From: Pseudophaeobacter sp. | GTDB taxonomy: Bacteria > Pseudomonadota > Alphaproteobacteria > Rhodobacterales > Rhodobacteraceae | DNA: 64,000 bases | Direction of reading: 5' to 3' | NCBI GenBank assembly: GCA_027019165.1 | Contig: JALUXC010000024.1 | Coordinates: 558,001 to 622,000 of the forward strand | In this document: positions 53,932-62,810 of the stretch, in pieces | Position numbering within the stretch: the stretch's first letter is position 1 | How the letters are laid out: the number at the start of each line of letters is the position of its first letter | Notes under the pieces: generated by a model | The model's input: only the letters and a program-made list of their open reading frames with translations | The model's database searches: none | Told to the model about the DNA's origin: nothing | Translations under genes and position numbers: made by a program

Positions 53932-55224
53932 ATGACCGACGCGCCCAGCTACGGTTTTGACACGCTGCAAATTCACGCCGGTGCACGGCCTGACCCGGCC
54001 ACCGGGGCCCGCCAGACACCGATCTATCAGACCACCTCTTATGTGTTTCGCGACGCCGACCATGCGGCGGCGCTCTTCAACCTGCAGGAAGTCGGCTATA
54101 TCTACTCACGCCTGACCAACCCCACTGTGGCCGTGCTGCAGGAACGCCTGGCGACGCTCGAAGGCGGCGTTGGCGCGGTCTGCTGTTCTTCGGGTCATGC
54201 GGCGCAGATCATGGCACTGTTCCCGCTGATGGCGCCGGGCTGCAATGTTGTGGCCTCCACCCGTCTTTATGGCGGCACCGTCACCCAGTTCAGCCAGACC
54301 ATCAAACGCTTTGGCTGGTCGGCCAAGTTTGTCGACACCGACGATCTGGACGCAGTGCGTGACGCCATCGATGAGAACACCCGCGCGGTGTTCTGCGAAT
54401 CCATTGCGAACCCCGGCGGCTATGTGACCGATATCCGCGCGATGGCCGATGTGGCCGATGCGGCGGGCGTGCCGCTGATCGTCGACAACACCACCGCAAC
54501 GCCCTACCTGTGCAACCCGATTGCCCAGGGGGCCACACTGGTTGTGCATTCCACCACCAAATACCTCACCGGCAATGGCACCGTGACCGGCGGCGTGGTT
54601 ATCGATTCGGGCAATTTCGACTGGTCTGCCTCGGACAAGTTCCCGTCCCTGTCGGCGCCCGAGCCTGCCTATCACGGTCTCAAGTTCCACGAGACCTTCG
54701 GCTCCCTTGCCTTTACCTTCCACGGCATCGCCATAGGCCTGCGCGATCTGGGCATGACCATGAACCCGCAGGCGGCCCATTACACGCTGATGGGGATTGA
54801 AACCCTGTCCCTGCGCATGCAGCGCCACTGCGAAAACGCCATGAAGGTGGCAAGCTGGCTCGAACAGGACGAGCGGGTGGACTATGTGACCTACGCCGGT
54901 CTGCCCTCTTCGCCCTACTATGATCGGGCGCAGGCTTGCTACCCCAAGGGCACCGGCGGTTTGTTCACATTTGCGGTCAAGGGCGGCTATGAGGCCTGCA
55001 TCAAACTGGTAGATGCGCTTGAGATCTTCTCTCATGTGGCAAACTTGGGCGATACCCGCTCGCTGATCATCCATTCCGCCTCGACCACCCACCGCCAGCT
55101 GACGCCCGAACAGCAGGAAGCCGCCGGTGCAGGCCCCAATGTGGTGCGGATCTCCATCGGCATCGAAGACGCGGATGACTTGATTGCGGATCTGGATCAG
55201 GCCCTGAGCAAGGCCTGCGGTTAA
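53932..55224 (+). CDS. metY: O-acetylhomoserine sulfhydrylase (aminocarboxypropyltransferase)
   Basis: A 430-residue PLP enzyme of the Cys/Met metabolism family. The PLP lysine lies in HSTTKYLTGNG; SRLTNPTVAVLQERLA and SSGHAAQIMALF are family marks. It makes homocysteine from O-acetylhomoserine and sulfide, the direct-sulfhydrylation route to methionine. The ATG at 53932 follows GGGAGAGAG; an upstream in-frame extension lies in the leader. A strong terminator follows. Confidence 0.94.
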   Translation: MTDAPSYGFDTLQIHAGARPDPATGARQTPIYQTTSYVFRDADHAAALFNLQEVGYIYSRLTNPTVAVLQERLATLEGGVGAVCCSSGHAAQIMALFPLMAPGCNVVASTRLYGGTVTQFSQTIKRFGWSAKFVDTDDLDAVRDAIDENTRAVFCESIANPGGYVTDIRAMADVADAAGVPLIVDNTTATPYLCNPIAQGATLVVHSTTKYLTGNGTVTGGVVIDSGNFDWSASDKFPSLSAPEPAYHGLKFHETFGSLAFTFHGIAIGLRDLGMTMNPQAAHYTLMGIETLSLRMQRHCENAMKVASWLEQDERVDYVTYAGLPSSPYYDRAQACYPKGTGGLFTFAVKGGYEACIKLVDALEIFSHVANLGDTRSLIIHSASTTHRQLTPEQQEAAGAGPNVVRISIGIEDADDLIADLDQALSKACG

Positions 55225-55247
55225 GTCCTGCAACAGCAAGAAACACC

Positions 55248-55275
55248 AAAGGCCGGGGCACACCCCGGCCTTTTT
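55248..55275 (+). terminator. Rho-independent terminator of metY
   Basis: AAAGGCCGGGG (55248-55258), a CACA loop and CCCCGGCCTTT (55263-55273), followed by further T to 55275, form an 11-bp stem with a T tract, 24 bases after the metY stop. On the other strand the A-run gives T as well, so it could also serve the convergent SIMPL gene. Confidence 0.9.
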
Positions 55276-55293
55276 CCTTTTCCCCAGTGGGTT

Positions 55294-56037
55294 TTACTCA
55301 GACGTCGGCTCCAGCAGGTCAAAAACAACCGAGACACTGTGCTCAAACGACAGGCTGCCCGCCTGAACAGGAACGGCGCCCGAGCGTGCCATTTCCATGG
55401 CCATCATAGGCACTCCGCCGCCGCCGCCATGCTCTGTGATCGAGCGCACCGGGCCAAGTGTCATCCCAGCGGCTTCGGCCAGTTGACCCGCCTTGCGGAT
55501 CGCGTCGCGCACCGCATCGCCCCGGATCTGGTCCAGCACCGCCGCGCGGTCTGCAACGCCAAAGCTGAGGCCCCGAAACTCATTGGCGCCCGCATCCAGC
55601 ACGTCGTCCAGGATTGCGCCAAGGTTGCCGAGGTCACGCACCCGCACCAACAGCGTGTTTGAGGCGGCAAAGCCCGTGATCTCGCGCTTGTCGGATCCGC
55701 TCTCATAGCGGTTCCCGCTCCAGACAGGGTCCACTGAAATGCGCTGGGTCTGCATGTCCTCCGCGGCAATGCCAGCTTTGCTCAGCCGGTCAATCACCAC
55801 CGCCATGTCGCTAGAAACCCGGCGCATGGCCTCGACCGCTCTATCAGCCTCCGCGGTGACGCCCAGGGTGATGCTGGCCCGATCCGGCGCAACCTCCGTG
55901 CGCGCTTCGCCGGTCACCGAAATCTGGCGCAGTGGCACATGCTGCTCGGCCAGGGCAGGCGCCGCCGTGCAAGCCAAAAGGGCCATGGACGTCACCAAGG
56001 CCCGCATATTCAGTATCGCTGTCATCTTTGCATTCAT
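55294..56037 (-). CDS. SIMPL-domain (DUF541) periplasmic protein
   Basis: A 247-residue protein with a signal peptide (cleaved near residue 30, PALA-EQ) and a SIMPL/DUF541 domain (ISVTGEARTEVAPDRASITLGV at its start; KAGQLAEAAGMTLGPV near the end). Members include the E. coli YggE type, linked to envelope or oxidative stress; biochemical role is not established. The start at 56037 has GGAGG 8 bases upstream. It is divergent from the large PilM/PilP-like gene. Confidence 0.88.
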   Translation of the reverse strand: MNAKMTAILNMRALVTSMALLACTAAPALAEQHVPLRQISVTGEARTEVAPDRASITLGVTAEADRAVEAMRRVSSDMAVVIDRLSKAGIAAEDMQTQRISVDPVWSGNRYESGSDKREITGFAASNTLLVRVRDLGNLGAILDDVLDAGANEFRGLSFGVADRAAVLDQIRGDAVRDAIRKAGQLAEAAGMTLGPVRSITEHGGGGGVPMMAMEMARSGAVPVQAGSLSFEHSVSVVFDLLEPTSE

Positions 56038-56208
56038 GGGCTCTGCCTCCTTTTGCCAGACCAAGATGGGGGCGCTTCCTTGCCGCAGACAAGGGCTGAA
56101 TCTGTCTTTTCCTTTTCCTCGGCAAACTCCTGCTTTAAAGTCTGCATCCAAGGCCAATCGGGCACAACGCGGTCCGGGCAATAGGAACTTGGATGGTTTG
56201 ACCGCACG

Positions 56209-58866
56209 ATGAAACCGGGGTTTGCTCTTTCACTGTCTTCTGACGGTATCACCTATCTGCACCGTGCCGCCGGGGGGTGGCGCAATATCGGAACGGTGAC
56301 GCTGGATCATTCTGACCTTTTGGCGGCTCTGGACGACCTGCGCGAGAAAGGGACGGCGCTGGATCTGACAGAACCCGATTGCTGCAAGCTTGTGATCCCA
56401 AACGACCAGATCCGCTATCTCACGATCGAGACCGGCATGCTTGATCCGCGCGCCCGACGCGAGCTTGCGGCGCAGGCGCTCGAAGGGGCAACGCCCTATG
56501 CTGTCGCAGATCTGTCTTTTGACATCTCCGAGAATGGTCCCCTCACACATATCGCCGCAGTCGCCCGCGAAACCCTGGCCGAAGCAGAAAGTTTTGCTGT
56601 CGATCACGGTTTTACCCCGGCCAGTTTTGTGGCCATTCCCGGCGACATGGATTTCCTGGGTGAGCCGTTCTTTGGCCCGGCAAAAGCGATCGGCGACAGC
56701 CCAATCGAACCTGACGGAATTGCCGTTGTCGATGTGGGCCCTGCCGAGCAACCACCTGCAAAACAGCCACCGGCGACAAAGCTGAAAACGCCCAAGGCCG
56801 CGCCTGCTGACGCAAAAGTCTCGGCGCAAGTACCGCAGGAAGACACCGCAGCACAGCCGGAAACGCCCCGTGACACCTCCGATCCGGCCCGCACAAAGGG
56901 CGGCGGGCTGACGCTGTCGGCCGATACCGTGACCGCCTCGCTCGGCACAGAAGCCGAGACCCCACTGACAGAAACCGCGGACGATGAGGCTTTCGGCCCT
57001 GCATTGGGCTTCAGTACAAGGCGCCGACGGCCCGAGGTGGCAACAGCCGAGACCGGTTCTGCCCAGACCAAAGATAAAAAACCTGCGCTGGACGGGGCCA
57101 CGCGAACGCCCCCTGCCTCTGCCGCGACCTCTGCTCTGTCCGCGCAAAAGGCCAAGCCAGATGCAAAGACCCCTGTTGTGTCTCCCACAGCGCCGACACC
57201 GTTGAAAGCGCAGGAAGACAAACTGGCCAAGGATCTGGCAAAAGCGGCGATTGCGCGCCCCACTTCAACAGCAACAGCTCTTCCCGCTGGAATTCCGGCA
57301 CAAGCCACCGCCCCAAAAGAGGCACACGCCTCCTCTCTTGCGAACGCCGCAGGCGGCATCTCTGGTTTCTTCACAAAGCCGCGGCGTTCTCCCGCGAAAT
57401 CCCGCAACATGGGACTGATCCTGACGGCAATCCTGCTGGTCTTCATGCTGGTGGTTGCCGCTTTGGCCTATGTGAGCGGCACAGGTCCTTTTGCGCGTTT
57501 CTTGGATGCGCCGACAACGTCCGAAAACGGAAGCGTCGAGGAAACGCAGACCTCCACGTCTCCGGAAGCGGATGCCGAGCAGGCACCGCTTGACGCAGAG
57601 ACGGCCCCCTCGCCTCAGGAGCAGCCCCCCATTTCAGACCGCGTGGCCCCTGCCCCCGCAGATGACGGGGAGCTCATTTCTGAGCCTGCGTCAACGCCGC
57701 TGGCCCTTGTGGACCCAGAGCCCAGGCCAATCGCACCACAGGTCAGCCCCATCCCGGACCAGCCCGATCCGGGCGTTATCCCTTTGCCCGCAGAGCCAGA
57801 TACCCCAGCAACCGAAAGCCCTGAGCTAGCAAGTCTTGCTCCGTCCGGCGAGGCAGCCCTCGACCCCGAAGCCATTGCCGATGGAGTTGTTGAGGCGCCG
57901 ACGCCAGAACGCGACCAAGACACTGCGCTGGAACAGGCCGCAAGGTATGCCGCCACTGGGATCTGGCAGGCTGTACCGGAAATCGCCGAGGTCCCCGCCG
58001 TGGTGGATCTCGACAATATCTACGTCGCCTCCATCGACCACACCAACCTGTCACAGGACGCTGTCGCCCTGCCGCCGCAGCCGGATCTGCAACTGGATGA
58101 TGCCCCCGATGTGATCAGCTCTCCGGCAGCGGCGGGCAGTGCCATCGCACTGGATCAGCGCGGATTGGTCGAAGCGACCCCCGAAGGCACCGTGAACCCC
58201 GATGGGGTGGTCGTCTATCTTGGTCGCCCGCCTGTGGTGCCGCCTCCAACTCCGCCACGCGCCGATCCCGATGCGCAGTCCGCTGCAGAGGCCGCAGCTG
58301 CAGAGGCGGTACGTCTGGAGGCCTTGTCGCGCCTGCGCCCGCGCGCCCGGCCAGCAGATCTGGCCGAACAGGTGGAGCGCACCCAATTGGGCGGACGCAG
58401 CCGCGCCGAACTGGCCGGCCTGCGCCCCCGCATCCGCCCCGCCACGCTGAAGACCGAGGAAGAGGAAAGCCAGCCCGCCACCGAGCAGGCCATCGCCACC
58501 TCGGTGAAACCCCGCATGCGTCCGGCCAACTTTGCCAATATCGTGGACCGCGCCCAGCGCAGCGCGCCTGCGGCAGCGACCGCAGCGGCGGTGCCTGCCG
58601 CGACCGTCTCACCGCGCATTCCAAGCTCAGCCTCCGTCGCGCGGCAGGCGACGGTCACCAATGCGATCAACCTGCGCAAGCTGAACCTTCTGGGGGTCTC
58701 TGGCACCCCGTCAAACCGCAGCGCCCTGGTCCGGCTGCCCAGTGGAGGGACGCGCAAGGTTCAGGTCGGAGACCGGCTGGACGGCGGCCGGGTCGTTGCC
58801 ATCGGAGAGGCCCAGCTGCAGTATCAAAAAGGTGGCCGCAACCAGACGCTCAAGATTCCAGAGTGA
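56209..58866 (+). CDS. Large membrane protein joining a PilM/GspL-like cytoplasmic domain to a PilP/GspC-like periplasmic domain
   Basis: An 885-residue protein, usually left as hypothetical. Residues 1-~160 resemble the cytoplasmic domain of GspL/PilM: LVIPNDQIRYLTIETGM, then ARRELAAQALEGATPYAVAD and HIAAVARETLAEA. A Pro/Ala/Lys-rich disordered linker (~165-395) leads to one TM helix (401-424). A long acidic Pro/Ala/Glu-rich stretch follows (~430-700). Three copies of an (R/K)PRxRPA motif sit near 708, 737 and 766. The last ~70 residues, with ALVRLPSGGTRKVQVGDRLDG then a short beta repeat, look like the PilP/GspC homology region. No other pilus or type II secretion gene is nearby. The domain calls are by eye and need profile confirmation. 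Confidence 0.55.
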   Translation: MKPGFALSLSSDGITYLHRAAGGWRNIGTVTLDHSDLLAALDDLREKGTALDLTEPDCCKLVIPNDQIRYLTIETGMLDPRARRELAAQALEGATPYAVADLSFDISENGPLTHIAAVARETLAEAESFAVDHGFTPASFVAIPGDMDFLGEPFFGPAKAIGDSPIEPDGIAVVDVGPAEQPPAKQPPATKLKTPKAAPADAKVSAQVPQEDTAAQPETPRDTSDPARTKGGGLTLSADTVTASLGTEAETPLTETADDEAFGPALGFSTRRRRPEVATAETGSAQTKDKKPALDGATRTPPASAATSALSAQKAKPDAKTPVVSPTAPTPLKAQEDKLAKDLAKAAIARPTSTATALPAGIPAQATAPKEAHASSLANAAGGISGFFTKPRRSPAKSRNMGLILTAILLVFMLVVAALAYVSGTGPFARFLDAPTTSENGSVEETQTSTSPEADAEQAPLDAETAPSPQEQPPISDRVAPAPADDGELISEPASTPLALVDPEPRPIAPQVSPIPDQPDPGVIPLPAEPDTPATESPELASLAPSGEAALDPEAIADGVVEAPTPERDQDTALEQAARYAATGIWQAVPEIAEVPAVVDLDNIYVASIDHTNLSQDAVALPPQPDLQLDDAPDVISSPAAAGSAIALDQRGLVEATPEGTVNPDGVVVYLGRPPVVPPPTPPRADPDAQSAAEAAAAEAVRLEALSRLRPRARPADLAEQVERTQLGGRSRAELAGLRPRIRPATLKTEEEESQPATEQAIATSVKPRMRPANFANIVDRAQRSAPAAATAAAVPAATVSPRIPSSASVARQATVTNAINLRKLNLLGVSGTPSNRSALVRLPSGGTRKVQVGDRLDGGRVVAIGEAQLQYQKGGRNQTLKIPE

Positions 58867-59024
58867 TTACTGCCGCGCCGGGAAACAACAACCAGAGTTG
58901 TCGGCAACGCCGGGCGTTCTGTCATTCCGTTTTCACTGCATTTCAAACCCGGGACCCAAAACATCGCGAGTTCCGGTTCGATTAGCGACATGCCAGATGT
59001 AACCAAGCAAAGGTGAGGCCGAGC

Positions 59025-59573
59025 GTGGCCGTTTCAATTCTTTTTATTTATATTCAGATACTTACACCGGCAATAGCATATCGCCGTGCGTGGTCACCGA
59101 CCACCCTGTTTGCCACCGCCATGCTTGGATATGCAATCTGCGGCTGCGCAGGTCTTCTCGAAACAAAGTTTGCATTTGGGATAGCAACAAGCACCGAACA
59201 AGCATTTCGAGACTCCTATCATGTCTGGAGCCGTGCCCACCTCTGGCTCAACCTGGGGCTGGTGATGGCTCTCCTAGCCGCCATTTCGTGGCTGCAAACG
59301 CGTTTCGGCGCGATGCTATACCCCGGGATTACCAAAGTTCTGTTCTGGCTCTTTCATTTCAGCCTGATTGCAAACTTCCTCTACCCTACTGTGCTCGCTT
59401 TCTTTTTGCCGGATCCACAAAGGTATTTTCTCTATCCAAGCTGGATGCAACTCCATCAGGAAATTGGCCGGTGGGCCTCATTTGGTAGTTACATCGCGAT
59501 CATTGGCCTGCTGGCACTGCTGGTTTGGTCAATCGTTCTGACCAGACAGAGACGCCGCAAGGATGAGCCTTGA
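59025..59573 (+). CDS. Small polytopic membrane protein of unknown function
   Basis: About 182 residues with ~5 hydrophobic helices and a basic C-terminal tail (RQRRRKDEP). Histidines occur at conserved-looking places in or beside helices (YHVWSRAHLWLNLG; LFHFSLIANF; MQLHQEIGRW), which faintly recalls short heme-binding oxidase-like proteins; this is only a resemblance. GTG 59025 is preferred since AGGTGAGG lies upstream; GTG 59013 is also in frame. The DNA is visibly AT-richer than its neighbours, and the gene stands alone between two conserved loci, so recent acquisition is possible. Confidence 0.65.
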   Translation: MAVSILFIYIQILTPAIAYRRAWSPTTLFATAMLGYAICGCAGLLETKFAFGIATSTEQAFRDSYHVWSRAHLWLNLGLVMALLAAISWLQTRFGAMLYPGITKVLFWLFHFSLIANFLYPTVLAFFLPDPQRYFLYPSWMQLHQEIGRWASFGSYIAIIGLLALLVWSIVLTRQRRRKDEP

Positions 59574-59632
59574 CCAAAAATGAAAACTGATCTTCGAATT
59601 TTGGACTGGAGCAGAACACCTTCCGTTGAACG

Positions 59633-59664
59633 AAAAAAACCGGCCTCACACCTGAGGCCGGTTT
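59633..59664 (-). terminator. Rho-independent terminator of hppD
   Basis: On the minus strand a perfect 12-bp stem (59664-59653 with 59648-59637) around a 4-base loop is followed by a run of T (complement of 59633-59639). It is 58 bases past the hppD stop. It converges with the small membrane protein gene and may stop both transcripts. Confidence 0.9.
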
Positions 59665-59721
59665 CCAGAATTTACCTGTGAGAGAAAACCCTGTGGCAGC
59701 GGGAGTAGCCACATCCCCAGA

Positions 59722-60822
59722 TCACTCGGCGGCCTGGATTTCGCCGTTGTTGATCTGCTCCTGCTCGATGGATTCGAACAGCGCCTTGAAGTTGCCCTCG
59801 CCAAAACCATCGTCGCCCTTGCGCTGGATGAATTCAAAGAAGATCGGACCGATCACGGTTTTCGAGAAGATCTGCAAGAGGATCTTGGTCTCGCCGCCAT
59901 CCACGACGCCTTCGCCGTCGATCAGGATGCCGTGCTTTTTCATGCGGTCGAGCGGTTCCTCATGGCCGATGACCCGCTCATGGCTGAGATCATAATAGGT
60001 TTCCGGCGGTGCAGGCATGAACTTGATGCCACGCTCGGAAATCTCGTCGGTGGAGTCGTAGATATTCTCGGTACCAACGGCGATGTGCTGGATGCCTTCG
60101 CCCTTGTATTTCTTGAGGTACGCCACGATCTGGCCGGTCTCGCCGCGATCCTCGTTGATCGGGATGCGGATACGCCCGCAAGGCGAGGTCAGCGCGCGGC
60201 TCAACAAGCCGGTGTATTTGCCCTCGATGTCAAAGAAACGGATTTCCTTGAAGTTGAACAGATCGCCATAGAACTTGAACCACTTGTCCATGTTGCCCTT
60301 GTAGACATTGTGGGTCAGGTGATCGAGGTAGTAGAATCCCACGCCACGCGGCTTGGACTGTTTCAGCCACTCGAACTCTTCGTTGTAGGGCGAGGTTTCA
60401 TAATACTGGTCGATGAAATAGATGAGCGAGCCGCCAATGCCCTTGATCGCAGGCACATCCATGGTCTTGTCGTCGCCCTCATAAGGTTCAGCGCCTTTGG
60501 CAACGGCGTGATCAAAGGCCTTTTGCGCATCGACGACACGCCAGCCCATGGAGGGGGCACAGGGGCCGTGCTCTGCCACAAATTTCTCGGCAAAGCTGCC
60601 CTTTTCGGCGTTCAGAATGTAGGTGATATCACCCTGCTGCCACAGCTCGATCCCCGGCTTGGTCTTGTGGCGCCCCACCAGTTCATAGCCCATCTTGGTG
60701 AAGAGATCACGCAGCTCCTGCGGCTCTGGGCTGGCGAATTCGACGAATTCAAACCCGTCGGTGCCGGCGGGGTTCTCTTCGCTGATGACGGATTTCGGGG
60801 CATTGTGCGGGAACGGACCCAT
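59722..60822 (-). CDS. hppD: 4-hydroxyphenylpyruvate dioxygenase
   Basis: A 366-residue non-heme iron dioxygenase turning 4-hydroxyphenylpyruvate into homogentisate in tyrosine breakdown. The two VOC halves are present. Iron ligands are expected at His in YLDHLTHNV, His in GIQHIAVGT and Glu in FFEFIQRKG. The C-terminal gate region GDDGFGEGNFKALFESIE is complete. The start at 60822 has CAGGAGGAG at ideal spacing; an upstream in-frame extension lies in the promoter. It is divergent from an Lrp-type regulator and ends at a strong terminator. Confidence 0.96.
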   Translation of the reverse strand: MGPFPHNAPKSVISEENPAGTDGFEFVEFASPEPQELRDLFTKMGYELVGRHKTKPGIELWQQGDITYILNAEKGSFAEKFVAEHGPCAPSMGWRVVDAQKAFDHAVAKGAEPYEGDDKTMDVPAIKGIGGSLIYFIDQYYETSPYNEEFEWLKQSKPRGVGFYYLDHLTHNVYKGNMDKWFKFYGDLFNFKEIRFFDIEGKYTGLLSRALTSPCGRIRIPINEDRGETGQIVAYLKKYKGEGIQHIAVGTENIYDSTDEISERGIKFMPAPPETYYDLSHERVIGHEEPLDRMKKHGILIDGEGVVDGGETKILLQIFSKTVIGPIFFEFIQRKGDDGFGEGNFKALFESIEQEQINNGEIQAAE

Positions 60823-60890
60823 GGCTGCTCCTCCTGACTGGCGCGTTTCATTTCTGCACCAGAACATACCGCACATCGGACGCAGAGTTT

Positions 60891-60970
60891 GCGCATAATT
60901 GGCCGCGATGATAGCATACTGCGCGTAATCCACGCATTAATGATCCAAATTTTGGAAAATTCACGCATAT
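60891..60970. promoter_or_regulatory. Repeated GCGCATAAT-like elements in the hppD/Lrp divergent promoter
   Basis: Similar 8-10-base elements recur: GCGCATAAT (60891-60899), GCGCGTAAT (60921-60929), ACGCATTAAT (60932-60941) and ACGCATAT (60963-60970). An imperfect palindrome, CCAAATTTTGG, lies between the last two. Spaced repeats suit multimeric Lrp/AsnC binding. The regulator is encoded right next to them. Confidence 0.45.
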
Positions 60971-61424
60971 GCTCGACTCCACTGACACCCGCCTTCTGGC
61001 CGCCCTGCAGAAGAACGCCCATCTGACCGCACAAGAGCTTGGGGAGCTGCTGAACCTCTCGGCCAGCCAGGCAGGGCGCAGGCGACAGCGGCTTGAGGCC
61101 GACGGCTATATCCAGGGCTATGCTGCCCGGCTGGATCCCGCGAAACTGGGTCTCACCGTACAGGGGTTCGTTCAGGTGCATCTGGGCAGTCACGGCCCCG
61201 AACAATCGGCCAGTTTCGCACGTCTTGTCGGAACGCGGGCCGAGATTACCTCTGCCTGGACCATGACCGGAGAGGCCGACTACCTGCTGCGTGTCTACTG
61301 CCGTGATCTGCAGGCGCTCAACACGCTAATCCACGAGGTTTTGCTGACACACCCTGCAGTTGCGCGCGTGCAAAGTCAGATCGTCATGGCACAATTAAAG
61401 AGGGACGCACCCCTGCCGACTTAA
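60969..61424 (+). CDS. Lrp/AsnC-family transcriptional regulator
   Basis: A 151-residue protein with an N-terminal helix-turn-helix (LTAQELGELLNLSASQAGRRRQRLEADG) and a C-terminal RAM amino-acid-sensing domain (~65-145). It is divergent from hppD with repeated sites between them, so it probably senses tyrosine, phenylalanine or a related compound and controls hppD. That role is inferred. Confidence 0.92.
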   Translation: MLDSTDTRLLAALQKNAHLTAQELGELLNLSASQAGRRRQRLEADGYIQGYAARLDPAKLGLTVQGFVQVHLGSHGPEQSASFARLVGTRAEITSAWTMTGEADYLLRVYCRDLQALNTLIHEVLLTHPAVARVQSQIVMAQLKRDAPLPT

Positions 61425-61484
61425 CGATACAGGAAGATTCTCCGACTATTGATGCAAGGCGCATGCCTAATTCTGGGGACACAT

Positions 61485-62705
61485 ATGTCATTCGTCGACC
61501 GCCGTCTTGAATCCCGCCCCTCCAGCGGGGAAGCACCGTTCAAACTGCACGAGGTGTTCTTTTCCCGCACGGACAAACGCGGTGTCATTCAGGCCGGGAA
61601 TTACATCTTCAAACGAGTCGCCCATTTCGATTGGCCCGAGCTTCTTGGCGCGCCCCACAAGCTGATCCGTCACCCGGACATGCCACGCGGGGTCTTTCAT
61701 ATGTTCTGGGAGACCATCCAGGCCGGAAAAACCATCGGAGCCTATGTGAAGAACCAGGCCAAAGACGGGTTGCACTACTGGGTCTTTGCGGTTGTCGTCC
61801 CATACAAGGATGGCTACCTCTCGGCGCGGATCAAACCGTCCAGCCCTCTGTTTGGCGAGGTACGCAAGGCCTATGAAACCCTGCTTTTGGCCGAACAGCA
61901 GGAGGGGCTTTCCCCCGAGGAAAGTGCCGCCGTAATGATGGAATGGGTTCGCGGGCAAGGATTTGAAGACTACGATCAGTTTTGCGCCCATGCATTGTGC
62001 GAAGAATTCAAAGCGCGGGACGCCGCTCTGGGGAATTCCCCGGACGAAACCCTGCTGGATCTGGCAGAGATGCTCAACAGCGCGCAAACCCTGGTCGAAC
62101 AGACTGAAGGTCTGGTCAAGGATTTCGACGCGATGCACACGATCCCGCACAATCTGCGTGTGATCGCTTCGCGTATTGAACCGGCAGGTGGACCGGTTAC
62201 GGTTCTGTCCCAGAACTATGGTGCCATGTCGCGTGAAATGTCCGACTGGTTTGCCGCCCACGTGATGGGGGACAACAGCACCTTTGCCACCATCAAATCC
62301 ACCGTGAACACCAGCCTTATGGTGCAGTGCACGACGCGCATTCTCATGGAGTGCGACGATCAGCTTAGCCAGGAACGCCGGGCCATCGAAGGCGTCGACA
62401 TGGCACATGAGCGCGAAGTCCTGAAACAGATTGTTGATGAGCTGCACGCCCGCAAACAAAAAGGTCAGGAAGACGTCAATCACGAAGCGGACCGTATCAT
62501 GCATGCGTGCCAGGTCATGCACCGGCAGTTCCTCGGCCTCAGCTCCACCCGCGTGCTGTGTAAGATCGAAAGCGCGCGTTTGCCCGAGTCAGGCGAAACC
62601 CTGTCAGACATCATCGATCAGCTTGGCGTTTTTCAGCGCCGGATTTCCGAGCGGCTGGAGCAGATCGAAAAGCTGTCCGGTGACATTCGCATTCACGACA
62701 AGTGA
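61485..62705 (+). CDS. Soluble Aer-like PAS-domain protein
   Basis: A 406-residue protein. Residues ~15-125 form a PAS domain of the Aer aerotaxis type (LIRHPDMPRGVFHMFWETIQ), which binds FAD in Aer and senses redox state. The rest is helical with coiled-coil stretches. It has no TM segment and no recognisable MCP signalling hairpin, kinase, GGDEF or EAL domain, so the output is unknown. A link to chemotaxis arrays or a partner protein is possible. The ATG at 61485 follows GGGGA; an upstream in-frame ATG at 61449 or nearby is less likely. Confidence 0.78.
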   Translation: MSFVDRRLESRPSSGEAPFKLHEVFFSRTDKRGVIQAGNYIFKRVAHFDWPELLGAPHKLIRHPDMPRGVFHMFWETIQAGKTIGAYVKNQAKDGLHYWVFAVVVPYKDGYLSARIKPSSPLFGEVRKAYETLLLAEQQEGLSPEESAAVMMEWVRGQGFEDYDQFCAHALCEEFKARDAALGNSPDETLLDLAEMLNSAQTLVEQTEGLVKDFDAMHTIPHNLRVIASRIEPAGGPVTVLSQNYGAMSREMSDWFAAHVMGDNSTFATIKSTVNTSLMVQCTTRILMECDDQLSQERRAIEGVDMAHEREVLKQIVDELHARKQKGQEDVNHEADRIMHACQVMHRQFLGLSSTRVLCKIESARLPESGETLSDIIDQLGVFQRRISERLEQIEKLSGDIRIHDK

Positions 62706-62810
62706 TCGCCGCTCCGGCAACGGCGGCAGTATTGCGACAAGGGCGCTCTCTCCTGCGGAGGGGCGCCCAATTCCATTGCCAAGACCGCTGACGCTTGCGA
62801 TACCAAGTCT

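Noticed and set aside
54106-55263. 385-codon open frame antisense to metY
   Set aside because: Antisense to a gene with clear family motifs; the frame stays open because of high GC third positions. It has no homology pattern or ribosome site.
56604-57446. 280-codon minus-strand frame within the PilM/PilP-like gene
   Set aside because: Mirrors the Pro/Ala-rich linker of the real gene. Its start lies inside the TM-encoding region and it has no ribosome site.
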